From Pseudonocardiales bacterium (GTDB lineage: Bacteria; Actinomycetota; Actinomycetes; Mycobacteriales; Pseudonocardiaceae), in NCBI GenBank assembly GCA_023252195.1, contig JAHEXI010000013.1, positions 1 through 64,000 on the forward strand: 64,000 nt of DNA, given 5' to 3'. The number at the start of each line of letters is the position of its first letter. Positions within the stretch are counted from its first letter, which is position 1. A program made the translations under genes and the position numbers. Of the stretch, positions 26,230-36,145 are shown piece after piece. Below the pieces are notes generated by a model. It searched no databases, was not told the DNA's origin, and worked only from the letters and a program-made list of their open reading frames with translations.

Positions 26230-27626
26230 TCCGTCCTGACGAGCTGACCACGACCGCGCTGGCCGCGTCGAAGGCGGACGGCTGCATCGTGGTGCTCACC
26301 GACACCAGCGAGGTCAACGTGCGTTGGGCGAACAGCACGATGACCACCAACGGGCACACCACCACTCGCTCGTTCGCCGTGATCTCGGTTTTTGAGGACT
26401 CGGTTGGCGTGGTGAGCGGTAACGGTGTCGACCTCGATGAGGTGCGCGCCGTGGTGGCGGCCAGCGAGGACGCCGCCCGGCAGTCCGGGCCGAACCGCGA
26501 TGCCGCGGCACTGCTGGATGGCGCTGCTGACGACGACTACGACGCGCCGGCCGCGGCCACCGAGATCGGGGTGTTCGCCCGCCTGACCGATGAGCTGGCC
26601 GCCGCGTTCGCCAGCTCTCGTAATGAACTGCTCTACGGATTCGCCGAGCACCGCCTGGAAACTACCTGGCTGGCGTCCTCCAGCGGGCTGCGCCGCCGTT
26701 GGGTCCAACCCACCGGCACCGTCGAGCTCAACGGCAAGATCGCCGACGACCTCACCCGCAGCGCCTGGGCCGGGGCCTACACGGCTGATTTCACCGATCT
26801 GGATTTCACCGCGCTGGCCGCCGAGGTGCGCCGCCGACTGAGCTGGTCGGGTCGGCAGGTGGAGCTGCCCGCGGGTCGGTACGAGACCATCCTGCCGCCT
26901 TCAGCGGTCGCCGATCTCATGCTTTACATGGCTTGGTCGATGGATGGCCGGCCGGCGCACGAGGGGCGCTCGCCGTTCGCCGCGCCCGGCGACCGGGCCA
27001 GCGACAAGCCGGGCGACGAGCAACCGGGCGGCACCCGGCTGGGTGAGCGGCTCACCGACCTGCCGCTCACGCTGTCCAGCGATCCCGTAGCGGCAGGCTT
27101 GCAAACCGCACCGTTCCTGGTCACCACCGCCTCGGGCGACTCGGTGAGCGTCTTCGACAACGGCGTCGGCGTGCACCGGGTCGACTGGCTGCGCGACGGC
27201 ACGATCAACGCGCTGGCCTACCCCCGGGCGGCCGCCGAGGAGTTGGGTGGGCGGTTCACCCCACCGCCGGAGAACCTGGTGCTGACCGGGGGCTCTCCGG
27301 CGTCGACCGACGACCTGGTGGCGCGCACCGAGCGTGGGCTGCTGCTGACCTGCCTGTGGTACATCCGTGAGGTTGACCCGGTGTCGTTGTTGCTCACCGG
27401 TCTGACCAGGGACGGGGTGTACCTCATCGAAGGTGGTGAAGTGGTCGGTCAGGTGAACAACTTCCGGTTCAACGAGAGCCCGATCGATCTGCTCCGGCGG
27501 GTCACCGATGTCGGCGCTACCGAGCGGACCTTGTGCCGGGAGTGGAAGGACTGGTTTTCCCGCACCGCGATGCCCCCCATCCGGGTGCCGGACTTCAACA
27601 TGTCCTCGGTGAGCCCAGCTAGCTAG
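26226..27626 (+). CDS. tldE: TldE/PmbA family metalloprotease partner
   Basis: A 466-residue paralogue of TldD that lacks the HExxxH motif, as expected for the non-catalytic TldE/PmbA subunit. The GTG overlaps the tldD stop (GTGA), and equal production of the two subunits is likely. The central segment has a hydrophilic insertion rich in Gly/Asp/Pro (about residues 255-275). Confidence 0.9.
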   Translation: MIRPDELTTTALAASKADGCIVVLTDTSEVNVRWANSTMTTNGHTTTRSFAVISVFEDSVGVVSGNGVDLDEVRAVVAASEDAARQSGPNRDAAALLDGAADDDYDAPAAATEIGVFARLTDELAAAFASSRNELLYGFAEHRLETTWLASSSGLRRRWVQPTGTVELNGKIADDLTRSAWAGAYTADFTDLDFTALAAEVRRRLSWSGRQVELPAGRYETILPPSAVADLMLYMAWSMDGRPAHEGRSPFAAPGDRASDKPGDEQPGGTRLGERLTDLPLTLSSDPVAAGLQTAPFLVTTASGDSVSVFDNGVGVHRVDWLRDGTINALAYPRAAAEELGGRFTPPPENLVLTGGSPASTDDLVARTERGLLLTCLWYIREVDPVSLLLTGLTRDGVYLIEGGEVVGQVNNFRFNESPIDLLRRVTDVGATERTLCREWKDWFSRTAMPPIRVPDFNMSSVSPAS

Positions 27627-27629
27627 CAC

Positions 27630-27643
27630 CTGCGATATCGCAG
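27630..27643. promoter_or_regulatory. 14-base perfect palindrome upstream of pckG
   Basis: CTGCGATATCGCAG is a perfect palindrome four bases after the tldE stop and about 110 bp before the pckG start. It is a plausible operator for a dimeric regulator of gluconeogenesis. Confidence 0.4.
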
Positions 27644-27751
27644 TGCAACGCACTGAACCGATTTTGGAGGGTGAGCGATCTCTCAAGCGTGAGCTCGGCA
27701 CTGAGTGGTCACCTGGGGTTAGCCTTTTTACCATCCGGTAGGAGGCGAGCA

Positions 27752-29581
27752 GTGACTGCAGCGACCATTCCAGGCCTGGATGATGCCCCGATAAGCCACT
27801 CACGGTTGCTCAACTGGGTGCGCGAAATCGCCGACCTCACCAACCCCGACCGCGTCGAGTGGTGCGACGGATCCCAGCAGGAATGGGACCGGCTCACCAC
27901 CCAACTGGTCGACGCCGGCACGGTGCGCCGGCTGGCCCGCAAACCGAACTCATTCTGGGCTGTCTCGGATCCCGCGGACGTGGCCCGGGTCGAAGAGCGC
28001 ACCTTCATCTGCTCGCGAGCGCAGCGGGACAGCGGACCCACCAACAACTGGATGCACCCGGACGAGATGAAGTCGATCATGACCGGGCTGTACCGGGGAT
28101 GCATGCGCGGTAGGACTATGTACGTGGTGCCCTTCTGCATGGGCCCGCTGGGGGACGCGGCACCCAAATTGGGCGTCGAGATCACCGATTCCGCCTACGT
28201 GGTGTGTTCGATGAAGATCATGACCCGGATGGGCGAGGCTGCGCTGCGCAAGTTCATCTCGCCCGACGGTGCCGAGGCGGACTTCGTGGCGTGCCTGCAC
28301 TCGGTGGGTTACCCGCTGGCACCCGGCGAAGCTGATGTGCCGTGGCCGTGTAACGACACCAAGTACATCAGTCACTTCCCCGATGACCGGATGATCTGGA
28401 GCTACGGCTCCGGCTACGGCGGCAACGCGCTGCTGGGCAAGAAATGCTACGCACTACGGATCGCCTCGGTGATGGCCCGCGACGAGGGTTGGCTCGCCGA
28501 GCACATGCTGATCCTCAAGCTGACCAACCCGCAGGGGGCGGCGCATTACATCGCGGCCGCGTTCCCCTCAGGCTGCGGCAAGACGAACATGGCGATGCTC
28601 GCGCCGACCATCCCGGGCTGGAAGGCCGAGACCCTGGGTGATGACATCGCCTGGATGCGCTTCGGTCCCGACGGCCGGCTCTATGCGGTGAACCCGGAGA
28701 ACGGGTTCTTCGGCGTGGCGCCGAACACCAGCTGGAAGACCAACCCCAACGCCATGCGCACCCTGGAGTACGGCAACTCGATCTTCACTAATGTCGCGCT
28801 CACCGACGACGGTGACGTCTGGTGGGAGGGCGGGGATCCACCGCCGGCGCACCTCACCTCATGGACCAAACAGGACTGGACGCCCGCTGACGGTGCGGCC
28901 GGCAAGCGCGGCGCGCACCCGAACTCCCGGTACTGCACGCCGATGGCGCAATGCCCGATGCTCGCCGCTGAGTGGGACGATCCGCAGGGCGTACCGATCT
29001 CAGCGATCCTGTTCGGCGGGCGCCGGGCCGGCACCATCCCCCTGGTCAACGAGGCTTTCGACTGGCAGCACGGGGTGTTCCTGGGTGCCACGCTGTCCAG
29101 CGAGAAGACCGCAGCGGCCGCCGGCCCGCTCGGCGAGGTGCGCCGCGACCCGATGGCGATGCTGCCGTTCATCGGCTACCACGCCGGTGACTACTTCCAG
29201 CACTGGATCGACACCGGCAAGCGCGCCGACGCCAGCAAGCTCCCCAAGATCTTCTACGTGAACTGGTTCCGTCGCGGCGAAGACCAGCGGTTCCTGTGGC
29301 CAGGTTTCCGGGAGAACAGCCGGGTACTCAAGTGGATCATCGAACGGATCGAGGGCCGGGCCGCAGCGGTGGACACCCCGGTCGGCCGGGTACCCACCCC
29401 GGATCAGCTTGACCTGTCCGGCCTGGACATCCCGATCGACGATGTCGCCGCAGCGCTTGCGGTGAACAGCGACGAGTGGCGCGCCGAGATCCCCTACATC
29501 CAAGCGTGGTTCGACAAGATCGGCGAGCCCCTCCCCACCGTGCTGCACGACGAGCTCGCCGCTCTCAAGCACCGCCTCTGA
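27752..29581 (+). CDS. pckG: Phosphoenolpyruvate carboxykinase (GTP)
   Basis: A 609-residue enzyme converting oxaloacetate and GTP to PEP, GDP and CO2, the entry step of gluconeogenesis. Key motifs are the kinase-type P-loop [13 protein letters not shown], the GTP-class substrate segments YVVPFCMGP and [29 protein letters not shown], and [16 protein letters not shown]. The GTG at 27752 has GGAGG seven bases upstream. A truncated relative of its N-terminus lies at 52231-52440. Confidence 0.96.
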   Translation: MTAATIPGLDDAPISHSRLLNWVREIADLTNPDRVEWCDGSQQEWDRLTTQLVDAGTVRRLARKPNSFWAVSDPADVARVEERTFICSRAQRDSGPTNNWMHPDEMKSIMTGLYRGCMRGRTMYVVPFCMGPLGDAAPKLGVEITDSAYVVCSMKIMTRMGEAALRKFISPDGAEADFVACLHSVGYPLAPGEADVPWPCNDTKYISHFPDDRMIWSYGSGYGGNALLGKKCYALRIASVMARDEGWLAEHMLILKLTNPQGAAHYIAAAFPSGCGKTNMAMLAPTIPGWKAETLGDDIAWMRFGPDGRLYAVNPENGFFGVAPNTSWKTNPNAMRTLEYGNSIFTNVALTDDGDVWWEGGDPPPAHLTSWTKQDWTPADGAAGKRGAHPNSRYCTPMAQCPMLAAEWDDPQGVPISAILFGGRRAGTIPLVNEAFDWQHGVFLGATLSSEKTAAAAGPLGEVRRDPMAMLPFIGYHAGDYFQHWIDTGKRADASKLPKIFYVNWFRRGEDQRFLWPGFRENSRVLKWIIERIEGRAAAVDTPVGRVPTPDQLDLSGLDIPIDDVAAALAVNSDEWRAEIPYIQAWFDKIGEPLPTVLHDELAALKHRL

Positions 29582-29590
29582 CCCGCATTC

Positions 29591-29640
29591 AGCGGGCTCA
29601 GCGGGGTTATCCAGGCCTGTTTTACCCCGTTGAGCCCGCT
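29591..29640 (+). terminator. pckG terminator hairpin
   Basis: Nineteen-base arms beginning AGCGGGCTCAGCGGGGTTA pair with the inverse at 29622-29640, with one mismatch and one G-U pair. It lies ten bases after the pckG stop. Confidence 0.75.
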
Positions 29641-29642
29641 CG

Positions 29643-29837
29643 ATGCGCATAATGTCTCAGATGTGGTGGAAGGTGTTGCTGCTGGTGCCGCTGTTGGTGT
29701 TGGTCACGCCGCTATACAACAGCGATGAGCCTCGGGTGTGGGGGTTCCCGGTGTTCTACTGGGTGCAGTTCCTCTTCGTCCCGCTCGGGGTGATCTGTGT
29801 GGCGGTCGTCTACCTGAAGGCGGGTGACCGACGGTGA
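29643..29837 (+). CDS. DUF3311 small membrane protein
   Basis: A 64-residue protein with two transmembrane helices (about 8-22 and 34-58) and the pattern PLYNSDEPRVWGFPVFYWVQ of DUF3311. Such proteins are usually encoded directly before a sodium/solute symporter and are thought to be an accessory subunit. The gene overlaps the permease by four bases. A second ATG three codons in is possible. Confidence 0.85.
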   Translation: MRIMSQMWWKVLLLVPLLVLVTPLYNSDEPRVWGFPVFYWVQFLFVPLGVICVAVVYLKAGDRR

Positions 29838-31480
29838 CGGTGCGCTGGACCGAAACGGCCATCTTTGCGGTGCTGTTCGTGCTGGTCACCGGGCTGGGCT
29901 TCTACGCCGCCCGGTGGCAGCGCGGTGGCACCCTCGATCACCTCGATGAGTGGGGCCTGGGCGGTCGCAGGTTCGGCTCGTGGGTCACCTGGTTCCTCAT
30001 CGGTGGCGATCTCTACACCGCCTACACCTTCGTCGCGGTGCCCGCGTTGATGTTCGGTGCCGGGGCAATGGGGTTCTTCGCGTTGCCCTACACCGTGCTC
30101 GTCTACCCGCTGGTGTTCCTGCCGCTGGTCCGGCTGTGGTCGGTGTCGCGGGTACACGGTTACGTGACCCCGGCGGACTTCGTGCAGGGCCGTTACGGAT
30201 CGCCGACGCTGGCCCTGCTGGTGGCGGTCACCGGAATCGTCGCCACGATGCCCTATATCGCCTTGCAACTTGCCGGCCTGGAAGCGGTCCTGCGCACGAT
30301 GGGCCTCAATGGCGCCGGCTTGGCCGGGCATGCCCCGTTGTTCATCGCTTTCGTGATCCTCGCTCTGTACACCTACCAGTCCGGCCTGCGGGCCCCCGCG
30401 CTGATCGCCTTCGTCAAAGACGGCTTGATCTATCTGGTGATCATCGCCGCGGTGATCATCCTGCCGGCGAAGCTCGGCGGCTGGGGCTCCATCTTCGACG
30501 CCGCGAATGCGAAGTTCACCGCCACGAAAACGCCGAGCGACGGAATCCTGCTGGGCGCGAACAACCAGCTGCAGTACATCACGCTGGCGCTGGGCTCGGC
30601 GCTGGCGCTGTTCCTCTACCCGCATGCCGTCACCGGCGCACTGGCCTCCCGGAGCCGCACCGTGATCAAGCGGAACATGGTGGCGCTGCCGGCGTATTCA
30701 CTGGTATTGGGATTGCTGGCACTACTGGGTTATGCCGCGATCGCGGCGCACACCAAACCGATCGTTAACGCGGCCACCGGCCGCGCGGATTCCAACACCG
30801 TCATCCCGATGCTGTTCGAGGGGCAGTTCCCCTCGTGGTTCGCCGGGATCGCATTCGCGGCCATCGGGATCGGCGCGCTGGTGCCTGCCGCGATCATGTC
30901 GATCGCGGCGGCGAACCTGTGGACCCGTAACATCTACAAGGCCTATCTGCATCGCGACGCCACTACCGAACAGGAGTGCCGGCAGGCCAAAATAGCCTCA
31001 CTGGTGGTGAAGTTCGGTGCGGTGGCCTTGATCGTATTGATCGACCCGCAATACTCTATCGATCTGCAGTTGATTGGCGGCGTGATCATCTTGCAGACTT
31101 TGCCCATGGTGGCGATCGCGCTTTACACGCGCTGGTTCCACACCTGGGGTCTGGTCGCCGGATGGGTCGTCGGTATGGGTTGGGGTTTGACCCTGCTCTA
31201 TGGCATTCCCAACCCGGCCAGCGGAAAGCAACACTTCGGCGGATCAGCGCTCGCGCTGGACAAGTTGTCGATCGTAGGTTGGCAGCCTTTCGCAGGCTCG
31301 CCGACGCAGGCCTATGTCGGATTCGTCGCGCTCATCGGCAACCTCGCCATAGCCATACTGGTCACGATCGCGCTACGCCAGCTACGCGTCTCCAACGGTA
31401 CTGACCAGACCACCCCCCAGGACTACCTCCAAGAAGAAGGCTCCCCGAACCTCAAACCAGTAGCCGGCCTGCTCCGCTGA
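29834..31480 (+). CDS. mctP: Monocarboxylate permease, sodium:solute symporter family
   Basis: A 548-residue membrane protein of about 13 helices with the SSS-family features LDEWGLGGRRFGSWVTWFLI, DLYTAYTFVAVPAL, and NNQLQYITLALGSALALFLYPH. It is most like MctP-type carriers of lactate, pyruvate, propionate or alanine. Its position after pckG and DUF3311 fits uptake of gluconeogenic acids. GTG start inside the DUF3311 stop. Confidence 0.85.
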   Translation: MTVRWTETAIFAVLFVLVTGLGFYAARWQRGGTLDHLDEWGLGGRRFGSWVTWFLIGGDLYTAYTFVAVPALMFGAGAMGFFALPYTVLVYPLVFLPLVRLWSVSRVHGYVTPADFVQGRYGSPTLALLVAVTGIVATMPYIALQLAGLEAVLRTMGLNGAGLAGHAPLFIAFVILALYTYQSGLRAPALIAFVKDGLIYLVIIAAVIILPAKLGGWGSIFDAANAKFTATKTPSDGILLGANNQLQYITLALGSALALFLYPHAVTGALASRSRTVIKRNMVALPAYSLVLGLLALLGYAAIAAHTKPIVNAATGRADSNTVIPMLFEGQFPSWFAGIAFAAIGIGALVPAAIMSIAAANLWTRNIYKAYLHRDATTEQECRQAKIASLVVKFGAVALIVLIDPQYSIDLQLIGGVIILQTLPMVAIALYTRWFHTWGLVAGWVVGMGWGLTLLYGIPNPASGKQHFGGSALALDKLSIVGWQPFAGSPTQAYVGFVALIGNLAIAILVTIALRQLRVSNGTDQTTPQDYLQEEGSPNLKPVAGLLR

Positions 31481-31496
31481 CCCCGTTTGCCTCGTT

Positions 31497-31560
31497 CTGG
31501 ATGCAGACTGCTGTTGCTGGGCCTCCGAGAGCCGCAGTCTGCATCCAGACTGCGGCGCGG
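31497..31560 (+). terminator. Three-arm hairpin region after mctP
   Basis: CTGGATGCAGACTGC (31497-31511) pairs with GCAGTCTGCATCCAG (31534-31548). The latter also overlaps GCCGCAGTCTG (31531-31541), which can pair with CAGACTGCGGC (31546-31556). Two mutually exclusive stems are therefore possible. It is probably the mctP terminator, possibly with a switch. Confidence 0.55.
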
Positions 31561-31602
31561 CGGGTCGGGGGGTGCGGCGAGGTGCGGCATACTGCGGGGG
31601 TT

Positions 31603-32082
31603 ATGGGGGTTCGGAGCGGGGTCGGGGTTGCAATCGCCAGCATCGTCGTGCTGGGGGTTTTAGGTGCAGGCTGTTCGGGGGCGGCGAGGCCGACCGAACC
31701 CAGCCAGCCCAGCTCGTCGCCTGGCCTTTCGGTCGAACCCAGCGCTCCCGCCGAGCCCTCAGAGCCGACGTCAGAGCCGACCCCGTCGCCGGGCTCGGCA
31801 GCGCCCGGGGCGAACTGGTTGCGGGTATCCCCCCAGCAGGGCGCTCCGGGATCGACTGTGTCGCTCGACCTCGCATGCCTGGACAACGTCGGTGCAGTGC
31901 ACTCACCGGTGCTCGACATCGGTGCGTTGAAGGGCAACCCCGAAGGCCACCAACCGTGGCGGCTTTTCGGTACTGCCACGGTCCGCCCGAACGCCGCCAG
32001 CGGTCAGTACCAGATTTCCACGACCTGCGGAGCCAACGAACTGTCCACCGATTTCACCGTCGTCGCACCGCCGCCTCGGTAG
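31603..32082 (+). CDS. Secreted lipoprotein with Ig-like domain
   Basis: A 159-residue protein with a lipoprotein signal (VRSGVGVAIASIVVLGVLGAGC; lipobox LGAGC, cysteine near residue 24). A low-complexity Pro/Ser/Glu linker (about 25-70) and a small beta-rich domain (WLRVSPQQGAPGSTVSLDLA to the end) with two cysteines follow. Function unknown. Lipid anchoring on the outer face of the membrane is expected. Confidence 0.75.
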   Translation: MGVRSGVGVAIASIVVLGVLGAGCSGAARPTEPSQPSSSPGLSVEPSAPAEPSEPTSEPTPSPGSAAPGANWLRVSPQQGAPGSTVSLDLACLDNVGAVHSPVLDIGALKGNPEGHQPWRLFGTATVRPNAASGQYQISTTCGANELSTDFTVVAPPPR

Positions 32083-32139
32083 CGGTGGCCGAGCCCGATC
32101 TCCACCGGGATAATCGGCCGGGGGACGGAGGTGGCGCGG

Positions 32140-32775
32140 ATGTTCGCTGATCGCGCCGACGCGGGGCGGCAGTTGGGCCAGCGGTTGCAGCATCTCCGGG
32201 GCCCCGAGGCAGTTGTCCTGGGCCTGCCACGTGGCGGGGTTGAAGTCGCGGCTGAGGTGGCGGCAGCACTGGCCGCTCCACTAGACGTGATCATGGTGCG
32301 CAAGCTCGGCGTACCGTCGCAGCCTGAGCTGGCCATGGGCGCCATCGGGGAAGGTGGCGTGCGCATCGTGCTACCCGAAACGGTCCGTCGTGCCGGTGTG
32401 ACCCCAGACGAGCTAGCCGCCGTGGAAGTCCGGGAGCGAGCCGAGCTGCAACGGCGCGCCCAGCGGTTCCGCGGTGACCGACCCCACATCCCGCTGGCCG
32501 GGCGGACCGCCGTGGTGGTCGACGACGGCATCGCGACCGGGTCTACCGCTCGGGCCGCATGCAAGGTCGCCCGAGCTCTCGGTGCGGCCCGCATCGTCCT
32601 GGCGGTTCCGGTGGCGCCACGCGGCTGGGTGCGCGGAATGCCCGACGCCGCCGATGACTTCATCGCCCTGCTCACGCCTGCGGCGCTGCAGGCGATCGGC
32701 GTCTGGTACTCCGACTTCTCCCAAACCACCGACGAGCAGGTCGTCGCCCGCCTGCGCGGCGCCGTCACGGGATGA
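32140..32775 (+). CDS. Phosphoribosyltransferase family protein
   Basis: A 211-residue protein with the PRPP-binding motif TAVVVDDGIATGSTARAA and the N-terminal pattern FADRADAGRQLGQRL, VVLGLPRGGVEVAAEVA and KLGVPSQPELAMGAI. This matches the Rv0571c-like family whose substrate is unknown. I prefer the ATG at 32140 with GGAG nine bases upstream. A GTG three codons earlier is possible. Confidence 0.85.
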   Translation: MFADRADAGRQLGQRLQHLRGPEAVVLGLPRGGVEVAAEVAAALAAPLDVIMVRKLGVPSQPELAMGAIGEGGVRIVLPETVRRAGVTPDELAAVEVRERAELQRRAQRFRGDRPHIPLAGRTAVVVDDGIATGSTARAACKVARALGAARIVLAVPVAPRGWVRGMPDAADDFIALLTPAALQAIGVWYSDFSQTTDEQVVARLRGAVTG

Positions 32776-33019
32776 CGACCGCCGCACCATGCAACGGGTC
32801 GCGTGATTGCGCACCTTTTTCCGAATAGTCGGTCTGCTATTTCCGGGAAATAAGTGACGAAGAGTGGCACAGTTGATACCGACAGCGATTAAGTGTGAAA
32901 TCGGTAACACCGCGACAGCTGTAGTCGATGAGAACGATAAGGCGGCATCGGCATAGCGCTGCGGCCTGAGTCACGATGGCCGCGCGATGGCAACGCATCG
33001 GATCGGAAAGGTCGGGACG

Positions 33020-33298
33020 ATGAAGAGCTTCGATCACGCGTTGTGGGACCACGAACTAGCCGAGTACCTCAGCCTGCACCCCGACCTGGAAAACCTGCCA
33101 CCCCCGGCGTTTCCGCGGCGGTCGCGACTGGCCCGGGGATTACGTCGGATACGTCGGTTACGGCAATCGTGGCGAGCACGCCGACGGCAGTGGTATGAGC
33201 GGTTACGAGGTGGTTACTCGCTGCTTGTCATCATGGTGGTAATCGAGACGTTGGTTCTGGGTGCCATTGTCGGCTGGTGGCTCGGCTGGCATCTGTAG
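33020..33298 (+). CDS. Small single-pass membrane protein
   Basis: A 92-residue protein with an acidic N-terminus (MKSFDHALWDHELAEYLSLH), a very basic middle (about 38-65, arginine-rich) and one C-terminal transmembrane helix (VIMVVIETLVLGAIVGWWLG). This is a tail-anchored layout with the soluble part probably inside. I do not recognise it. The region 32776-33019 upstream shows no gene. Confidence 0.6.
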   Translation: MKSFDHALWDHELAEYLSLHPDLENLPPPAFPRRSRLARGLRRIRRLRQSWRARRRQWYERLRGGYSLLVIMVVIETLVLGAIVGWWLGWHL

Positions 33299-33334
33299 AC
33301 TACGTCGAGCCGAGCGACAGTAGAGTCGATCGAT

Positions 33335-34333
33335 GTGACCGCAACGAAGATCCGGCTCACCCAGTTCGCCCACGGCGGTGGCTGTGCCTGCAAGATCCCG
33401 CCCGGCGAACTGGAGTCGGTGCTGGCCGGGCTGCTCGGTGCCGAGGTCACTGACCCGGTCGGTGAGCTGATCGTCGGTCTGGATGACGGCGACGACGGCG
33501 CGGTGGTGCGGATCCAGCACGGTCTGGCGGTAATCGCCACCGCGGATTTCTTCACTCCTGTGGTCGATGACCCCTACGACTGGGGTCGGATCGCGGCGGC
33601 CAACGCGCTGTCCGACGTCTACGCCATGGGCGGGCGTCCGGTGGTCGCGGTGAACCTGCTCGGCTGGCCACGTGACGTGCTGCCCCTTGAGCTGGCCGCC
33701 GAGGTGTTGCGCGGCGGCCGCGATGTGTGCGGCAGCGCCGGCTGCCACCTTGCCGGCGGGCACAGCGTGGATGATCCAGAGCCCAAGTACGGCATGGCAG
33801 TCACCGGCATCGCCGACCCGCGGCAGCTACTGCGCAACGACGCCGGCGTGGCGCGCACGCCACTGTCCCTGACCAAACCGCTGGGCATCGGAGTGCTCAA
33901 CAGCAGGCACAAAGCCACCGGCGAGATCTTTCCGCACGCCATCGAGGCGATGACCACGCTCAACGCGGCGGCCGCCACGGCGGCGGTGGCCGCCGGTGCG
34001 CGGTGCGCCACCGACATCACCGGTTTCGGGCTGCTCGGACACCTGATGAAGCTGGCCCGGGCCAGCGGGGTTTCGGCGGTGCTGGACGCCGCTGCGATCC
34101 CCTACCTCGACGGTGCCCGCCAGGCGCTGGCCGGCGGTTACGTCAGCGGAGGTACCCGGCGCAACCTGGACTGGGTACGCCCGCACCTCGCGGCGTCGGT
34201 CGACGAGGATGAGCTGCTGTTGCTGGCCGACGCGCAGACCTCCGGCGGCCTGCTGGTGGCCGGTGAGATTCCCGGCGCACCGGTGATCGGCGAACTCCTA
34301 CCCCGGGGCGAGAAGCTGATCACGATCTCCTGA
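33335..34333 (+). CDS. selD: Selenide, water dikinase
   Basis: A 332-residue enzyme making selenophosphate from selenide and ATP. The N-terminal active site is HGGGCACKIPP with Cys17, Cys19 and Lys20 in the same positions as E. coli SelD. DVYAMGGRPVVA and CATDITGFGLLGHLMKLA are family signatures. The protein uses Cys, not Sec. No selA, selB, selC or selU is visible nearby, so the consumer of selenophosphate must be elsewhere. Confidence 0.93.
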   Translation: MTATKIRLTQFAHGGGCACKIPPGELESVLAGLLGAEVTDPVGELIVGLDDGDDGAVVRIQHGLAVIATADFFTPVVDDPYDWGRIAAANALSDVYAMGGRPVVAVNLLGWPRDVLPLELAAEVLRGGRDVCGSAGCHLAGGHSVDDPEPKYGMAVTGIADPRQLLRNDAGVARTPLSLTKPLGIGVLNSRHKATGEIFPHAIEAMTTLNAAAATAAVAAGARCATDITGFGLLGHLMKLARASGVSAVLDAAAIPYLDGARQALAGGYVSGGTRRNLDWVRPHLAASVDEDELLLLADAQTSGGLLVAGEIPGAPVIGELLPRGEKLITIS

Positions 34334-34541
34334 ACCCCGCTCTACGTCGACCTCGGCGCCGACCCGGCCGCCGTCCACCATCTGCTGCCAGCGCACTGAG
34401 GTGCGTCGCCGTTACCTGTACGCCCATTCTCGCGTTAGCAACCGGGGTGCGTCGGGGCGGCCTCGCGATCCTGCTCTTTCCGGGCGCTGGGGCTTGCCGT
34501 ATTCGCGTGACGCGCGGATGTCGATGCTGTGGGGGATGATG

Positions 34542-35639
34542 ATGTTCAGTCACCGTGCTCGTGCCGGGGCCGCGGTCGTGGTCGCGGCAGTCACGGTAGG
34601 CCTGGCTCCGCCGGGAGCCGCGCAAACGGCACCGCGGGGTCAGGTGAGTCGGGTTGCGGCAATCACCGGCGCTGCGTCGATCAACGACACCGAGGCGCGT
34701 TATGACATCAAGGGCACCGACCTGGGCATCATGTGGACCGACGAGCGAGGGCAGATCCTGGCCGCCTTCGGTGACACCTTCGGTGCCAACTGGGCGGGTC
34801 CCGACAGCGTAGCCGCGGATCCGGCCGTGATCGACTGGCGCTCGAACACGCTGGCCCGCAGCAGCGACCGGAATCCCGCTGACGGCATGTCCTTCGATGA
34901 CTTCGTCACCGACCGGGCCGGCCACGCCAAGGAGCTGGTGCCCTCGCTCAAGCGTGACGGTGTCGAGATGACCAAGATCCCCACCGGCGGCGTCAACGTC
35001 GGCGGACGCAACTATCTGGCCTACATGTCGGTGCGCCACTTCGGCCAACCGGGGCAGTGGACCACGAACTACAGTGGCGTCGCGTACTCCGACGACGGCG
35101 GGCAGACCTGGCAGGACGCCCTGACCACCCGGCGGCTGAACACCCCTGGTTGTGACGAGAAATTCCAGATGATCGCCTATGCCCGACGCGACGGCTTTGT
35201 TTACGCCTTCGGCACGCCGAACGGCCGTTTCGGCGACGCCTATGTCGCCCGGGTGCCCGAGCAGCGATTGCTGGACAACTTCGCCTACGAGTACTGGACC
35301 GGGAAAGACTGGCAGCGCGGCACCAGTGCACCCGCGGCCCCGATCGTAGGTGGCCCCGTCGGTGAGCTGTCGGTTCGCTACGACCAGATCCTCAACAGCT
35401 GGGAGATGATGACGCTGGACGAGTCACGCGGCGCGATCGTGCTCCGGTTGGCCCCGCAGCCGACCGGGCCGTGGGGCGCGCCGATAACGGTCGCGACCGC
35501 CAGCCAGTACCCGCACCTCTATGGCGGCTTCCTGAACCCGGACTCCAGCGGGTCCGACCTCTACTTCACGATGACCCAGTACGACCGATACAACGTCTCG
35601 CTGATGCACGCCACGCTGCCGACCAGCGGCAGCCGTTAG
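34542..35639 (+). CDS. Secreted DUF4185 protein, possible endo-D-arabinanase
   Basis: About 365 residues with a Sec signal peptide (MFSHRARAGAAVVVAAVTVG, cleavage near APPGAAQT). The mature part has DUF4185 features: ARYDIKGTDLGIMWTDERG, FGDTFGANW, IDWRSNTLA, GGRNYLAYMSVRHFG, and several beta-propeller-like repeats with Trp/Asp. Part of DUF4185 has been assigned to glycoside hydrolase family GH183, enzymes that cut mycobacterial-type D-arabinan, so a role in remodelling cell-wall arabinogalactan is a reasonable inference. The ATG at 34542 has GTGGGGG six bases upstream; earlier in-frame ATGs exist. Confidence 0.8.
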   Translation: MFSHRARAGAAVVVAAVTVGLAPPGAAQTAPRGQVSRVAAITGAASINDTEARYDIKGTDLGIMWTDERGQILAAFGDTFGANWAGPDSVAADPAVIDWRSNTLARSSDRNPADGMSFDDFVTDRAGHAKELVPSLKRDGVEMTKIPTGGVNVGGRNYLAYMSVRHFGQPGQWTTNYSGVAYSDDGGQTWQDALTTRRLNTPGCDEKFQMIAYARRDGFVYAFGTPNGRFGDAYVARVPEQRLLDNFAYEYWTGKDWQRGTSAPAAPIVGGPVGELSVRYDQILNSWEMMTLDESRGAIVLRLAPQPTGPWGAPITVATASQYPHLYGGFLNPDSSGSDLYFTMTQYDRYNVSLMHATLPTSGSR

Positions 35640-35670
35640 CCGCCGCCCGTCGCGCTTCCACGACGCTCAC

Positions 35671-35736
35671 CTTCCCGAACTCCACAGCAGTGTTGTCAGC
35701 CGGGCCGCGAACAGCTCTGCCGTGGAGTTCGGGAAG
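35671..35736 (+). terminator. Long hairpin after the DUF4185 gene
   Basis: CTTCCCGAACTCCAC (35671-35685) pairs perfectly with GTGGAGTTCGGGAAG (35722-35736). After one mismatch the stem continues for four more pairs. The half-arm TGTGGAGTTCGGGAAG also occurs unpaired near 15464, so the arm sequence is a recurring element. Confidence 0.65.
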
Positions 35737-35818
35737 GATAGAGCAGCCAGTGGGGTGGCACTGCTCGGCTGGGGAGGATTCTTGACTCATTCCAGATAAG
35801 CCTGGGATAGTCTGTGTC

Positions 35819-36145
35819 ATGAGTTCTTTGGACGTCAGCCATCAGCTGCGCCAGGCCGGGTTGCGGGTAACCGCGCCTCGCCAGTGGTTGGCTGAGCATC
35901 CCCACGCCACCGCCGAGCAGGTCCGTTGCGGGGTGGTACAGCGGCTGGGATCGGTGTCCACCCAGACCGTGTACGACGTGCTGGCTGCCTGCACCAGCGC
36001 CGGGCTGGTGCGCCGGATCGAACCGGCCGGTCATCCCGAGGCGGAGGTGCTGTTCTGGGGAACGTGTCCTAGTTGCCAAGATCCGCCCCCGGCGCCTAAA
36101 CCAACAGAGCCCGACGAAAACCACTATCAGGAGGCACTACAGTGA
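35819..36145 (+). CDS. furA: Fur-family regulator with internal deletion
   Basis: 108 residues where the family has about 140-150. The N-terminal winged helix is recognisable ([52 protein letters not shown]). A few residues are missing inside the first helix region. After EPAG the sequence jumps to [13 protein letters not shown], the normal C-terminal end. The stretch in between, which holds the HHH and CxxC metal-binding and dimerisation parts, is absent without loss of frame. It is coupled to katA by a GTGA overlap. Normal FurA represses the catalase gene behind it; this version probably cannot sense metal. Confidence 0.85.
   Translation: MSSLDVSHQLRQAGLRVTAPRQWLAEHPHATAEQVRCGVVQRLGSVSTQTVYDVLAACTSAGLVRRIEPAGHPEAEVLFWGTCPSCQDPPPAPKPTEPDENHYQEALQ

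Noticed and set aside
33299-34400. A selenocysteine tRNA or Sec-coding gene beside selD
   Set aside because: No long-variable-arm tRNA fold and no gene with an in-frame TGA and downstream hairpin could be recognised.
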